64,000 nucleotides of DNA from Siderastrea siderea (GCA_964030785.1 OZ034968.1:29563686-29627685); one strand, 5' to 3'. Shown: positions 33,132 through 44,630, counted from the stretch's first letter. Notes: generated by a model from the letters alone, not told the origin. A program made the numbers and translations.

Positions 33132-36100
33132 CTACTTGAAAGATGGTAAGTTAATGTGTGGTAGCGATGGCATTGAAGGTAAGTTAATGTTGGGTTTTGG
33201 AAGATTGTGTAAGTTAGGACTAATATTCCTGACAGCAGACATTGCCCTCTGTGGTGCGGCACTGATCCCAGCCTACAAAAGAAGATCAAACATTGTAAGT
33301 CCAAGAAGTAGCAAACTTCTAAGTTGAAATCAACTTGTTTTAGAAAGACTGTTTTACATTTAACCTAACCTAACCGCTTAGGCTGGAACACATTCACTGC
33401 AATGATCTTCACATAATTCTATCTTTATCCACAGTTCAAATATATGAATTTCATACATTAATGTTCATTTATTCTCCATCTACGGGATAAATATGAACTC
33501 TCAACTGACCAGCTCCCAGTTGGCTTGATAGCTCAGTTGGTCAGAGTGCTGCACCGGTATCGCAGAGGTCATGGGTTCGATTCCCGTTCAAGCCTGAATT
33601 TTTTCAGGTTTCTTCTTTTCAGCCACTTAGGTTGAAACACATTCATTGCGATGATCTTCACATAATTCTGTTTTACATTTTGTTGACTTTGTTCAAAATT
33701 TATTGAAATCAATTCACTGACTTCAAAACATGAACGCAATTACACACCGAGTTCTCTCCCTTTGGTGCTGTAGAAATTTGTAATGACTGTATACATTTTA
33801 CTTTTTTGAAGTCGACAGGTCAATTTCAACAAGTTTTTCACAACAGTGTTCAAGAGAAATAATCCCAAGCAGTCAGTAGACCTATGAAATTGATATGCAA
33901 AAATTTTGTCCTCAGACCAAGTACATGTACGTGAAGCAAGTAAATGATTGTGCTGAGAATTACCTCTGATTTTTCAAGCTTATTCTGAGCCTCAATATGG
34001 GTTAAAATCTCTGACATGTTAGTTTCCAACACCATGCCACCCATTACAATCTCTTGTAAAATATAGTGAACCTGTAAAACAAATCATATATCAAAAATTA
34101 TATAGTTACATGTTCATCAGGACACTAACAGTACCTGTAAGTGTTTTGAGAGAAAACGACTCCTTAAATTTCTTCTCACTGTACCTTAAAATTCCGATAA
34201 TACACCCTGGGCTTATATTTGTGCAAAAGGCTATTTTGGCAGGCTTATTTTTTAGGAGGGCTTATTTTCAGAGGGACTTATTATTGAAGGGAGTTTTGCA
34301 CTTCAAAAATGGTTCAGCTTATATCTGGAAGGGATTTTGCATCTGAAAAAGCTGTGCCAGAAGGACTGTGGTTACAAGGTGGAGTAATTGAACCTCCTTG
34401 CAAATACTACCTGTGTGCTCCCAAGAAATACAAGCACAGTGTACAATCTAATACCCAGAGTCCTGAGGTTTCTTGGTCAGTGGGTGGTTGTCATGAGAGA
34501 ATCTGGGGAACTGGAATTTTTACAGCAGAAATCCTGTGCTTAACAGTTCTTAGTTTTGTTTAAAAAATCAAATCAAATTTCTGTGGTCAAAATTTCAGTA
34601 CTCCAGAGTCTCTCCCAGTGACTGCCCACTGACCAAGAAGCCTGAAGGCTCAGGGTATGAGATTGCACAATCTAAGGAATGCAATACGACTAAAACAATA
34701 AACATACAATTGAACTTTAAAATTATTTCACTTCACACAATGTAATTTGCTTGTTTGTTTTTGCAGTTTGAACTTTTGTCTGCAATAAATAGGTCCATTA
34801 TTGTTGTTGCACTGGTAATTAAAAGTATTCAGATTGCTGTAGTTTGTGTGGGACTTACAATCGGAGGATACTACATGCTGTAATAGTTCTTGGGGTGTAA
34901 ACTCAATATAAGCCCATGGGCTTATATCTGGCTTTTTTTTTGGGGGGGGGGGCATATTATAAGAGTGCTTTATGTGAATGAGATTTGGGGTGCTCATATT
35001 CAGGAGGGCTTATCTGCTCAAGGAAAGGGGGGGGGGTTGCTTCTTATTGGAAGACAACAATTTCCTAGAAACATCAGATAGCTCCAACAACATACCTTGT
35101 CCATGTGAAATATAAGATCCAGTTCACAAACATTTTCAAAGCACTTGTCTAATGTTTCCACAAATACCTACCATAAAAATACACAACATTTTTTTTCAAC
35201 CAAGGATGCAACATAACACAGCTTATCACCAAAGATTTTTAGGAAAAGATGCTGTTATAGACTTAAGATGACTAAAATGGTCACGATAAAATTTTATTAT
35301 TTTTAAAAAATTCATGTATATTACAAATTATAGATGAAGTAAATTTACAGTCAAAACAGCAGAAGCATTCCCTTGAAGAATACAAAGTGAAGTTGATTAT
35401 TTCAATATTGATGTTCTTATTCATTCCAATTATAATTCAATTCAATTCATTCCATCAACTGAAGAATGAAGTTCTCAAAACAAAACTCGGTCTCTACAGG
35501 TTATTATTATTCATTCCAATAATAGGTCATCATTCTTCCAATAATCCATTTTTAAACTGAAGAATGAAATACTCAAAATGAAACTCAATCTGATTGGTAA
35601 AGTTTGATTGGATCAATGAATGATCTTATGTGCAAGGCACATGGGAATTTGGTGGGTTTCCAAAACCACATTCTCATGTTCACCGGTTTGTTGGATCAAG
35701 TTTTGTTTTAAATAATTATAAAATGAAAATACATAAAAGTGGATCATTGAAATGAATAATGAAGTTGATATTACAAAAATCAACTTCACCTTTTATTCTT
35801 TGAAGGAATGCTACTCCTGTTTTGAGTGTAAAGATCACTTTTAATTACAAACTTTTAAAACTACTTTTATTACATGTACACACAGAAAAATAATGGCCTT
35901 ACATATCAGTTTAAAGTTACCATCCAGCAAACAAAAAATGATCCAAGAGGCAAACTTAAAATCAGAGTCTGATTGTTCTCATGGCATTTTGACACCTTTT
36001 CTGAATAGATCTACATCCGAAAGAGACAACCTCATGGCAAAGTAGAAGCAATTTTTATACAATTTAACATAAATGTTCAAAACCACCTCACACAAACTTA

Positions 36101-38416
36101 CCTGGATAAGATCAAGAATTCCTAGCTCACTTTCTGAAGAATCCACACAGAAAACAAAGTAAAGAGTAGCATAGTGCCGGTAAATAATCTTGAAATCAGA
36201 ACCACCAATCAACCTACAAAAGGCATTTAGTGGGTTATTTTTTCTTAAACCAAACAAAGAAAGAAACAAACAAACAAACAAACAAACAGAAAATATTTGG
36301 ACTCTTAGTTTCTACAGAATTAACTGAAACACTCCTAGAAGTTTCTGAGAACTTGAAACCACAGTAGAAATCACCCACCCCTGTAGTTTCTTATTCTTCT
36401 TAAATTCTCTGTTTCTATGTACCTCTACAGAAACACAAAAATGTTCTCTATTTCTTAAACAGACCACCAGGCCTTCTATAAAATTAAGGAGAGAACAGTA
36501 AATAGCCAATACAACTTACGTTCCTCCTTCTAAGAAATTGCAGACATTGTCATCTCTTCTAGAAACTAAATGAAATGTCTCTCTTATGATCTGATGTTGC
36601 ATATCTTCAGACTGGAAGGTGAAAGAGAAAAAAATAGAAATCATAAGGACAACTCTTGATGATTTCATTGTTTACATCTTGAAAGTTGAAATTCACTGGA
36701 TAAACTAACAGACAACCTATCTACATATATGAACATTAATATATGAAATTCATATATTTGAACTGCGGATAAAGATAGAATTATGTGAAGATCATCGCAT
36801 TGAAGGTGTTTCAACCTAAGCGGTTGAAAAGAAGAAACCTGAAAAAATTCAGGCTTGAACGGGAGTCGAACCCATGACCTCTGCGATACCGGTGCAGCGC
36901 TCTAACCAACTGAGCTATCAAGCCAACTGGGAGCTGGTCAATTGAGAGTTCGTATTTATTTTTCAGGTTTCTTCACATAATTCTATCTTTATCCGCAGTT
37001 CAAATATATGAATTTCATATGTTAATGTTCATTTATTCACCATCTACGGCATAAATACGAACTCTCAATTGACCAGCTCCCAGTTGGCTTGATAGCTCAG
37101 TTGGTTAGAGCGCTGCACCGGTATCGCAGAGGTCATGGGTTCGACTCCCGTTCAAGCCTGAATTTTTTCAGGTTTCTTCTTTTCAACCGCTTAGGTTGAA
37201 ACACCTTCAATGCGATGATCTTCACATAATTCTATCTTTATCCGCAGTTCAAATATATGAATTTCATATGTTAATGTTCATTTATTCACCATCTACGGGA
37301 TAAATACGAACTCTCAATTGACCAGCTCCCAGTTGGCTTGATAGCTCAGTTGGTTAGAGCGCTGCACCGGTATCGCAGAGGTCATGGGTTCGACTCCCGT
37401 TCAAGCCTGAATTTTTTCAGGTTTCTTCTTTTCAACCGCTTAGGTTGAAACACCTTCAATGCGATGATCTTCACATAATTCTATCTACATATAGAAAGAG
37501 TATATAAAATTTATTTAACATGCTAAATTTGAAAACTGGCTTTAAACAATGCAATTAAAGTTTAACCCTTTAAGCCCTACCAGTGATAAAAATGAAATTT
37601 CTCTTTACATTATCAATACTTGTTCAGACAATTCATGTGACGAGAGTAAAGAAAGTGATTACTAAGGATAAGATCTCTTGATATTTAGACAAATTCTCCT
37701 TACTAGTTTCAAAAGAAATGTATGGAAAACAGTAAGGGAATATGCATTTTTATATCATGGCTTAAAGGGTTAAACATTGACAGGTTTGTATGGCTCGTAA
37801 TTTATGATTTAGGGTGATTTATGATAATGTAGAAATCAAAAGACTGTCAACATAAACAAAGATTGGCCTACAACTGATACCTTTGCATACAGTAAACATA
37901 ATCACAGTAACCTCCTGCAAACAATACATGTTTGGTTTGTTTCTTTTTTATTTTATTTTTAACCTTATCCAATAAAAGGACTAGAAAAATGTAAGTTTGT
38001 TTTGTTAAAATGAACGAGAATAGATATCTAGATGGCTTACATGAACATGTATCCTGCAAAGTAAGCAAACATGCAAGTTTAGTTATAAGCTTATGCACAA
38101 CATAATGATGCATGTGTCAAGCTTATGTACTAAATCGTGTTCTGCCTCTTATATCTAGCCTTCTTGAACGCTCCTAACCTCAAATTTTTTAAGGTTAGCT
38201 CTCGTAAAGTTATTCAATTATTTGTATGATGCTGTGCAATCTTCAGAAGAATGTACCTTACATGCATGGCTACATGCACTTTGAATCCGGAAGCTTGCCA
38301 ACAGCCTAGTGATCTTGAAAAAGTTTCTAGTAAGACAGGATACTTACATAATGAGCAAAGAATTTAGTCATCCGTGGCTTTCCATGATTGTTGAATACGA
38401 GGATCGCCTTGATCAT
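33132..38416 (-). CDS. AP3S: AP-3 complex sigma subunit
   Basis: Exons in transcript order are 38348-38416, 36520-36611, 36102-36213, 35096-35167, 33964-34071 and 33132-33272. Phases are consistent, giving 197 aa, close to the usual ~193. It starts MIKAILVFNNHGKPRMTKFF. The longin-like fold shows IIRETFHLVSRRDDNVCNFL, the near-invariant RHYATLYFVFCVDSSESELG, FVETLDKCFENVCELDLIF and GGMVLETNMSEI. The C-terminal tail, rich in Pro and Asn and ending LPHINLPSFK, is specific to AP-3 sigma rather than AP-1 or AP-2. With delta, beta3 and mu3 it sorts cargo from Golgi/endosomes to lysosome-related organelles. Vertebrates have two paralogues (AP3S1, AP3S2); I cannot say which is closer. Intron 1 carries tRNA-like repeats, and a large foldback transposon lies about 100 bp upstream of the ATG. 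Confidence 0.97.
33522..33594 (+). tRNA. tRNA-like cloverleaf in a SINE unit (copy 1)
   Basis: The 73-nt unit folds with a 7-bp acceptor stem (GGCTTGA/TCAAGCC), D arm, T arm (ATGGG/CCCGT) and boxes A and B. The anticodon stem has an A-C mismatch, position 33 is C instead of U, and the anticodon would be GGU. It sits in a ~250-bp repeated unit, so it is a SINE-type tRNA-like sequence rather than a trusted tRNA-Thr gene. This copy has more differences than the three in AP-3 sigma intron 1 and lies in the last intron of the same gene. Confidence 0.45.
34195..35030. repeat. GGGCTTAT-rich repeat region with a nested inverted repeat
   Basis: GGGCTTAT and variants recur at about 34208, 34238, 34256, 34903, 34918 and 35005; TATAAGCCCATGGGCTTATA at 34908-34927 is a palindrome. 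Nested inside, 34439-34676 forms a separate diverged inverted repeat: CTTGGTCAGTGGG (about 34470) against CCCACTGACCAAG (about 34627), with flanking matches to ACAATCT. All of it is intronic in AP-3 sigma. Confidence 0.45.
35349..35831. mobile_element. ~480-bp MITE in an AP-3 sigma intron
   Basis: The left end ACAGTCAAAACAGCAGAAGC and the complement of the right end (ACACTCAAAACAGGAGTAGC) begin inverted repeats of about 50 bp, continuing through CATTCC and GTGAAGTTGA. There is no ORF. Internal ATTCATTCCA repeats are present. Confidence 0.6.
36852..36924 (-). tRNA. tRNA-like cloverleaf in a SINE unit (copy 2, inverted)
   Basis: Same 73-nt sequence as copies 3 and 4 but on the opposite strand, with full acceptor, D and T stems and the odd GGU anticodon with C33. 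Its flanks are inverted relative to copy 3, so 36740-37240 forms a long inverted pair centred near 36990. It is intronic in AP-3 sigma. Confidence 0.45.
37086..37158 (+). tRNA. tRNA-like cloverleaf in a SINE unit (copy 3)
   Basis: Identical to copy 4 over the 73-nt cloverleaf. It is followed by a GAATTTTTTCAGG spacer and the shared unit running to the next copy. No poly-T terminator follows directly, which argues against an ordinary tRNA gene and fits a SINE head. Confidence 0.45.
37335..37407 (+). tRNA. tRNA-like cloverleaf in a SINE unit (copy 4)
   Basis: It lies exactly 249 bp after copy 3 in an almost identical unit, so copies 3 and 4 are a tandem duplication. Cloverleaf, anticodon and mismatch are as in the other copies. 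Confidence 0.45.
37562..37773. mobile_element. 212-bp MITE, TTAACCCTTTAAGCC family, copy 1
   Basis: Perfect 15-bp terminal inverted repeats TTAACCCTTTAAGCC. The interior shares ACTTGTTCA, CTCCTTAC and the GGAATATGCAT region with copies at 39923-40136, 49025-49241 and 57238-57457. It is non-coding and intronic in AP-3 sigma. Confidence 0.75.
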
Positions 38417-38482
38417 CTCAAAACAGGGAATATAATTTAAATCAAAATACACTACTCTTGTGAACACAATCAATGAGTTTTC

Positions 38483-38493
38483 AAGATGGCGGC
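38483..38493 (+). promoter_or_regulatory. YY1-type AAGATGGCGGC near the AP-3 sigma start
   Basis: A perfect match to the extended YY1 core, 67 bp upstream of the AP-3 sigma ATG, in the short gap between that gene and the foldback transposon. This position is typical for YY1 sites of housekeeping promoters. Function is inferred. Confidence 0.45.
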
Positions 38494-38884
38494 CACAATA
38501 TTTCCCACAACCCTTTGTACAACCTCGTCCCCAGGGTCTTCTCGCTTTTCAAAATGGCGGCGGCTCGGGAGAAGACCCTGGCACACAGCAGATCACGTGT
38601 CTCCAACGAGGATGGAGATGTATTCAAAATGGCGGCTACGGCGAAAAGGGTGAGAAGAACTGGGTACGAGATGCTAAGGTGAAGATAAACAAATGGCGGA
38701 AAAAGCTGAAGTTCAGTTCAAGAAAAAATAGGATAAACAGACACGTTTTGCATGTGAGAGTCTTAGGAATACGGCAAAGTGTTAGAGGTCTTGTTTTTGC
38801 TGTTCATTGTTTCTTTTTTGTTATTTTAAAGTTAGGAGTAATGGGTTTGAGCGTACTCTACTGCGGAACTCCGTACCGCTATTT

Positions 38885-39106
38885 ACCCCGCCGTCAGGAC
38901 GGGGTCTAGTAATACCCGTTTTTTTTATTTTCCATTTTTTTGGTGGTCACTTGCCCCAGACCTCCGGTTTTTGCTCGGCCAAACATACTCGTCGCGTCTT
39001 TTGCTACACAGGCTGTCGTCGCGTCTTTTGCTACACAGGCTAGAGCGTGTATCTTGAGTGACCATAATATCTTTTACACCCCGTGGGGAGGGGGAAACGG
39101 CGGGGT
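38885..39106. mobile_element. Insertion in the left foldback arm, ACCCCGCCGT ends
   Basis: The right arm reads straight from GTACCGCTATTT to GATTCAATG, while the left arm has about 245 extra bases. Most of these lie between a perfect 10-bp inverted repeat, ACCCCGCCGT (38885-38894) and ACGGCGGGGT (39097-39106). The interior has a 24-bp tandem duplication (GTCGCGTCTTTTGCTACACA twice). Either this is a younger insertion or the right arm lost it. Confidence 0.5.
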
Positions 39107-39922
39107 AATGCCCCTGGGGCTTTTCTTGTTGATTCAATGTTGCTCAAGTGAACATATTATATTTTTGATTCATGAGGCTTTAGGCAATAAATTGTCTTAT
39201 CGTTACATTGTTACAAATCCGTCCTTCTTAAATATTGTTATAAATTCGTCCTTCTTAACATTATATGCTCCAGCTTAAGACTTTTCGAATATATCAGGCT
39301 CAGATTAAGCTTGAAATATAAATATTATGGAGTGAGCTTAGGCCTTTAATAGAAAATGACTCATTTATTTATTTACTTACTTATTTATTTAAGCTTATTT
39401 ACAGTGCAACCTCGATTTAACGAAGTGCAAGGGAATGGGAAAAGAGCAGTGTTGTATGGACTGGTTAAACTAAGTTTTGATCTGGCATATTCCAGGTGCT
39501 GCTTTGGAGGCAGTGATATCATTTTGGCTTTCTTGAATTTATTTGTGCCCATTCCTTGTACTACAGTTTTGCTTGTACAGTTGAAGGTCTCCAGGCTTTG
39601 TCGCTTTCAATATTGTTTTCTACACTTTAGTTTCAGTAAGTCTCATTAAATACTAGAACTGAGGAGATTGTGTGACTGTAAATAATGGAGAAATAAAGAA
39701 TTTTAACAGTGGATAGATTAAGTCCTCTTTGCATGTTAGACCAGTTCTAGGGATAATATTCCCAGGTTTGAAAAATTTTCTGCTTAACAACTTCAATCAA
39801 TTGAGGTATCTGGGTGTAGTTTGAAAGTGTTTGAAAATTTTAAATCAATGGGAAAGAGAGGATTTCAGGAAAAAAAAAGGAGAGAAAAAGATTTCATGAA
39901 GTTTTGAAATTGGAAATTGTAG

Positions 39923-40136
39923 TTAGGCCTTTAAGCCCCAGTAGTGACAAACAAACATCTAATTTCTCCTTACAATATCACTACTTGTTCAAAGATACAG
40001 GCCCTGAGAATAAAGGAAATGATCACCAAAAATAAAATGTCTGGATGTTTATGTGAATTCTCTCAAGTAGTACCATAAGACATTTATGGAGAATAGTAAG
40101 GAGAACATATTTTTTGATATCGGGGCTTAAAGTTAA
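39923..40136. mobile_element. MITE, TTAACCCTTTAAGCC family, copy 2
   Basis: The ends TTAGGCCTTTAAGCCCC and CGGGGCTTAAAGTTAA are diverged family termini. The interior matches copy 1 at ACTTGTTCA, GAGAATAAAGGAAATGATCA and the terminal region. It is nested in the middle of the foldback transposon. Confidence 0.65.
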
Positions 40137-40639
40137 GAACAAGGAAAGGAATATCATAATTGACTGCTATCAACCTGGGGTGCTCTTATGTAGATATCAG
40201 TTTTTGATGGTCTCTTAAAATGATTTCCCATCTCATGTCTCTACTTTAAAACTATTCTCATGTCAATCTAAGCCAAATAAAAAGGGTTTGCAGATCCAAT
40301 TAGAACACCACAAAAATCCACTAAAAGTTACAACAGAGGTTCAAAGAAATAACGAGTCATCCTAAAAAGTGGGATTTGTAACTTAAGGTTATGTGCTGAT
40401 CAATTTGAATCTTCAACATCCCCCCCTCCCCTATGGGCATACCTCAGACATTTGGCTACATGTATTTTCCTTGCCCGAGGAGTAGGGAATTTGATGCAAA
40501 GGTCCTGTGTGTATCACTCGGTCAGTTGTACAATAATTCTATCAGTTGTGTATTACCCCGTCAGTTGTGCGTTACTTGGTCACTTGTGTAACCTTTCTGT
40601 CAGTTGCATGTTGCAAGTTGCAGTTGGAAGTTGTGCATC

Positions 40640-41081
40640 CCGGGGGGGGGGGGGTACTCCCATATATAACCTATATAGGTATGTGCCGCTGTGAAGGGTA
40701 TGGTTTTCAAGCAGTTTGGTCTGGGATAGGGTATAGAAATCAGGGAGTCTTGGTCTAGGACAGGGTATCAATTACCGGGAAACTAATGGGTGGTGTGAAA
40801 ATTTAATCGAATTAATGGGTTTGAAAAACTCGGAAATATAAAATATAAATGAAATCGTGACAATATTGTTGATCGAGAGATGGTTTTCCGTTAAAAGCAC
40901 TGTGTGGTTATGTTTCTGATGGATAGCTCGAAAATAGCTAGTCTGGGATAGGGTAGGGATTTTTGGCATCTAGTCTAGAATAGGGTTGCAAAAACGACAA
41001 GAATGTGGTCTGGTATAGGTTAAGGGTTTCAGAGTCCCAGCGGCACACTCCCATCAAAATTTTTCCGAATACCCCCCCCGG
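40640..41081. mobile_element. 442-bp nested element with CCGGGGGG ends and 10-bp duplication
   Basis: It begins CCGGGGGGGG and ends CCCCCCCCGG, with GTTGTGCATC directly repeated at 40630-40639 and 41082-41091. The interior repeats GGTCTGGGATAGGGTAT-type units. It split a tandem array of CAGTTGTG repeats, so it is younger than the array. Confidence 0.65.
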
Positions 41082-41087
41082 GTTGTG

Positions 41088-41390
41088 CATCACTTGGTCA
41101 GTTGTGCATTTTTCTGCCAGTTCTGTGTCATTCAGTGGGTTGCATGATAACGCTGTCAGTTACGTATTACTCGGTCAGTTGTGTACTTCCCCGTCAGTTG
41201 TGTATTACTCGGTCAGTTGTGTACTTCTCTGTCATTTGTAATACTCGATCAGTTGTGTATTACCCAGTCAGTTGTCTCAGACTCGGTCAGTTGTGTTACA
41301 CTCAGTCAGTTGGATGATAATTCCGTCAGTTGTTTATTACTCCGTCAGTTGTGTACTATTCTATCACTTGTGTATTACTCCCTCAGGTGA
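41088..41390 (+). repeat. Imperfect ~20-bp tandem repeat (CGGTCAGTTGTGTATTACTC)
   Basis: About fifteen diverged copies, continuing on the other side of the nested element at about 40515-40629. In one frame the array reads as Ser-Val-Ser-Cys-type repeats; this is a repeat translation, not a protein. Confidence 0.7.
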
Positions 41391-42521
41391 GTTTAATCCT
41401 CTCTTTCCCATTTCTATTTTTGAAACACTTTCAAACTTCACCCAGCTGTAGCTGGTTACTCAATTGATTGAAGTTGTTAAGCAGAAAATTTTTTCAAAGC
41501 TGGGAATATTATCCCCAGAACTGTTAAAATGCTTTATTTTCCCATTGTTTACAGTCTCACAATCTCCTCAGTTCTAGTGTTTAATGTGACTCACTGAAGC
41601 TAAAGTGTAGAAAACAATATTGAAAGTGACAAAGCCCTGGAGATCTACAACTGTACAAGCAAAACTGTAGCGCAAAGAATGGGCAAAAATAAATTCAAAA
41701 AAGTCAAAATGATTATCACTGCCTCCAAAGCAGCACCTGGAATATGCCAGATCAAAAATTAATGAGTACTTTCCATAAATGAGTCATTTCCACTGAACTC
41801 ACAGAGATGTAAGCCATGTAGAATAAATATTTTGTAGCACTAGTTTTATTTAAGGCTAAGCTCACTCCATAAGAGTTATATTTTAAGCTATAAATCTTAT
41901 GGAGTGAGCTTAGGCCTTACATAAAACTGAGCCTGATACATTTTAAAAGTCTAAAGATGAAGCATATAATTTTAAGAAGGACGGATTTATAACAATATTT
42001 AAGAAGGACGGATTTGTAACAATGTAACGATAAGACAATTCATTGGCTAAACCCTCATGAATCAAAAATATAATATGTTCACTTGAGCAACATTGAATCA
42101 AATAGCGGTACGGAGTTCGGCAGTCGAGTACGCTCAAACCCATTATTCTTACCTTTAAAATAACAAAAACGAAAGAATGAACAGCAAAAACAAGACCTCT
42201 AACACTTTGCCGTATTCCTAAGACTCTTACATGCAAAACGTGTCTGTTTTTCCTATTTTTTCTTGAACTGAACTTCAGCTTTTTCCGCCATTTGTTTATC
42301 TTCACCTTAGCATCTCGTACCCAGTTCTTCTCACCCTTTTCGCCGTAGCCGCCATTTTGAATACATCTCCATCCTCGTTGGAGGCACGTGATCTGCTGTG
42401 TGGGTCTTCTCCCGAGCCGCCGCCATTTTGAAAAGCGAGAAGACCCTGGGGACGAGGTTGCCCTTTGTACGCATCGTTGACTCAACCGCGAGGGATTAAG
42501 GGACTGGAATCCAGTCCAGAT

Positions 42522-43620
42522 GGATGATCGAAGGATTTTTTTGGGTTTGAAATTTTTGATTCCGGATTTTTTAAGTAGGAAAATTTGGCAAGTAATTTTT
42601 TTTGGGTGGCTTGATTTAAGTAGGGATTTTTGGGGGGTATTCAAAACAATCTGAAGATTCGTGGTGGTACCCGCTTATCCTGGCTGCTTAGTTTTGCGAA
42701 TAAAGTACAACCAAATTTGTTTTGCGGTTGTTTTTTAAAAATATTATTTTAACGATGGTGTCGCATTGCATTGCATCTGTTTCATAAAACTGGGTATACA
42801 ATCTCAAATGGCTTTTTTTTTCGTGTTATATCATTTAATCCTTTCTGGAAATTTTTAAGGCTCAGAAATTAGGCATGGGATTTTTGGGGGTTAATTTTTG
42901 GTCCAGGGATTTTTTTGGGTTTTGTTGGAAGCCCTAGGGATTTTGTTGGGTTTTGATTTTGGCCCGCATTCGATCATCCCCAACACTTGAAATCAGGATC
43001 CCCCCCCCCCCCCCCATCCCCGGGACCAATGTGGATTTTCCTTTCTTTTCAGACTTCCCCTGATATTTTCAATCGCACAACTTTGAACAAGGCCCAGGGG
43101 GGTTCTCCGGATTCCAAGTGACAGGGATGATCGAAGGACTTTTTTGGGTTTGAAATTTTCCATTCCAGATTTTTTTGGGTAGGAAAATTTGGCAAGTATT
43201 TTTTTGGGTGGCTTGATTTAAGTAGGGATTTTTTTGGGTATTCAAAACAATCTGAAGATCCGTGGTAGTGCCCGCGTATTCTGGCCGCATAGTTCTGCGA
43301 ATGAGGTACAACCAAACTTGTTCTTTCCAGGGTGGTCTTGTTTTGAGTTGCCATTCATAATGTTACTGTTGAAACAGAAGATGTTTTTAGGTGTCCCTAA
43401 TGTTGTTAGAATGACTACTAGATGAAGAAAAGATAAAATCAACTGATATATATAAACAAACAAACAAACACAAACATTCAATTTCTAGTGTTTTTTTTCT
43501 CGTGTTATATCATTTAATCCTTTCTGGAAATTTTTAAGGCTCGGAAATTCGGCATGGAATTTTTTTGGGTTTAATTTTTGATCCTGATTTTTGATCCTGA
43601 TATTTTCAATCGCACAACTT
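42522..43620. repeat. Two direct copies of a TTTTTGGG-rich repeat
   Basis: GATGATCGAAGGA starts similar blocks at about 42522 and 43125. Both then show TTTTTTGGGTTTGAAATTTT, GGCTTGATTTAAGTAGGGAT, TATTCAAAACAATCTGAAGA and the later TTTCTGGAAATTTTTAAGGC. A C-run lies between them (about 42999-43015). Probably two copies of one degenerate transposon end. Confidence 0.55.
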
Positions 43621-44120
43621 TGAACAAGGGGTTCTCAAAGAGTGGTGGGGGAACAAAGTCAGGCTTGGTCTCCAGACACCCAAGGATGCTATGGTGACCG
43701 AGCCTAAAATTCTTGCTTCCTGTACCCTTTTGCTACTTTTCTGACATACCAGTGCTCAAGCACACTTCACGCTCTCCCACGAGAGGAAAAAATGCCTGCA
43801 AACTAGGCTGCATAATAATATTGCACTACTTCTTCCTTTTGCCATTTCAAAGCAGTAGTGGTCATAGTAGTAGAAGCAGCCACAACTTTATTTGATGACT
43901 CTTGACTGAAACATCTACTGATATTTTATTTAAATGAACACTGATCACTGACAAACTAAACAGATTACAACACAAAAGCTGAGCTATTAACTTTGCACAA
44001 AGGTTACTAGTAGACTGTATTGTTGGGAAAATAGTATCTATCTACTGTTTCTCCATAAAAATGCCTTGCTTGGCTAAGATAATACTGCTAAATGCTTTTC
44101 TAGACTACATGTAAAACAGT

Positions 44121-44279
44121 GGCAGATCCAGGATTTTTGAAAGGGGGTGGCTGACCTGAAAGAGCAATATCAGAACAATCCAAGACAAAATCGCCTTTGT
44201 TCCCCTTTTTTAATTTTAAGCTTAAAAGACTCCAAAGAGGGGGGTGGCTAGCCACCCAATCCACCCCCCTGGATCTGCC
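44121..44279. mobile_element. MITE with GGCAGATCCA ends
   Basis: GGCAGATCCA at 44121-44130 and TGGATCTGCC at 44270-44279 are perfect inverted ends; G-rich GGGGGTGG and C-rich CCACCCCCC follow inside. GGCTAGCCACCC near the right end forms a smaller hairpin. The target duplication was not resolved. Confidence 0.55.
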
Positions 44280-44543
44280 CATGGTAAAAGCAAAATGCAG
44301 TCTTTCTTTTTCCTCTTGGCTAATTATTGACTGAGAGGCAAGTTCATAATCAGCAGTCAGTCATTTTGACCTTCAGAAGATTTCTGTCTCCATACATCAT
44401 GGAGGTGAAACAGTCTTATGTTCAGCAATGCTTCTTAGTGCAGTTTATACAGAGTAGTACAATGTTTGAATCTATGGCTGCATACTATAGTTTTGTAGCA
44501 TACCAAAGCACACTTGACCTGCTTCATGACTCCAGCATCACAT

Positions 44544-44630
44544 TGCTTCAAAAGGCACGCAAATTAGTCTACTGCTTCAAAAGGCACTCAAATTAGTCTA
44601 CTGCTTCAAAAGGCACTCAAATTAGTCTAC
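44544..44630 (+). repeat. 29-bp minisatellite, three copies
   Basis: TGCTTCAAAAGGCACTCAAA followed by TTAGTCTAC is repeated three times, with one base differing in the first copy. Confidence 0.85.

Larger units (their letters stand above)
38520..42460. mobile_element. 3.9-kb foldback (Mutator-like) transposon with >1-kb arms
   Basis: The left arm (38520 to about 39866) and right arm (about 41390-42460) are near-identical inverted copies starting CAACCTCGTCCCCAGGGTC. The flanks are CCCTTTGTA at 38511-38519 and 42461-42469, a perfect 9-bp duplication. The left arm is longer because of a ~245-bp insertion and smaller indels. Each arm has two YY1-like AAAATGGCGGC motifs. The middle (39867-41389) contains a smaller MITE, another nested element and a tandem repeat, but no transposase. 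ORFs in the arms are mirror translations of each other and are probably not proteins. The superfamily is inferred from duplication length and long arms. Confidence 0.82.

Noticed and set aside
36852..37407. Calling the cloverleaves functional tRNA-Thr genes
   Set aside because: GGU anticodon, C at position 33, an A-C pair in the anticodon stem and embedding in repeated ~250-bp units all favour SINE origin.
38460..38909. 149-aa plus ORF whose C-terminal part reappears in the 233-aa minus ORF at 41943-42644
   Set aside because: The duplication is explained by the inverted arms of the foldback transposon. No domain is recognisable, and the frame depends on repeat sequence.
40452..41390. Tandem repeats considered as a CRISPR-like array
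   Set aside because: The repeat units are contiguous and diverged, without unique spacers, in an animal genome inside a transposon.
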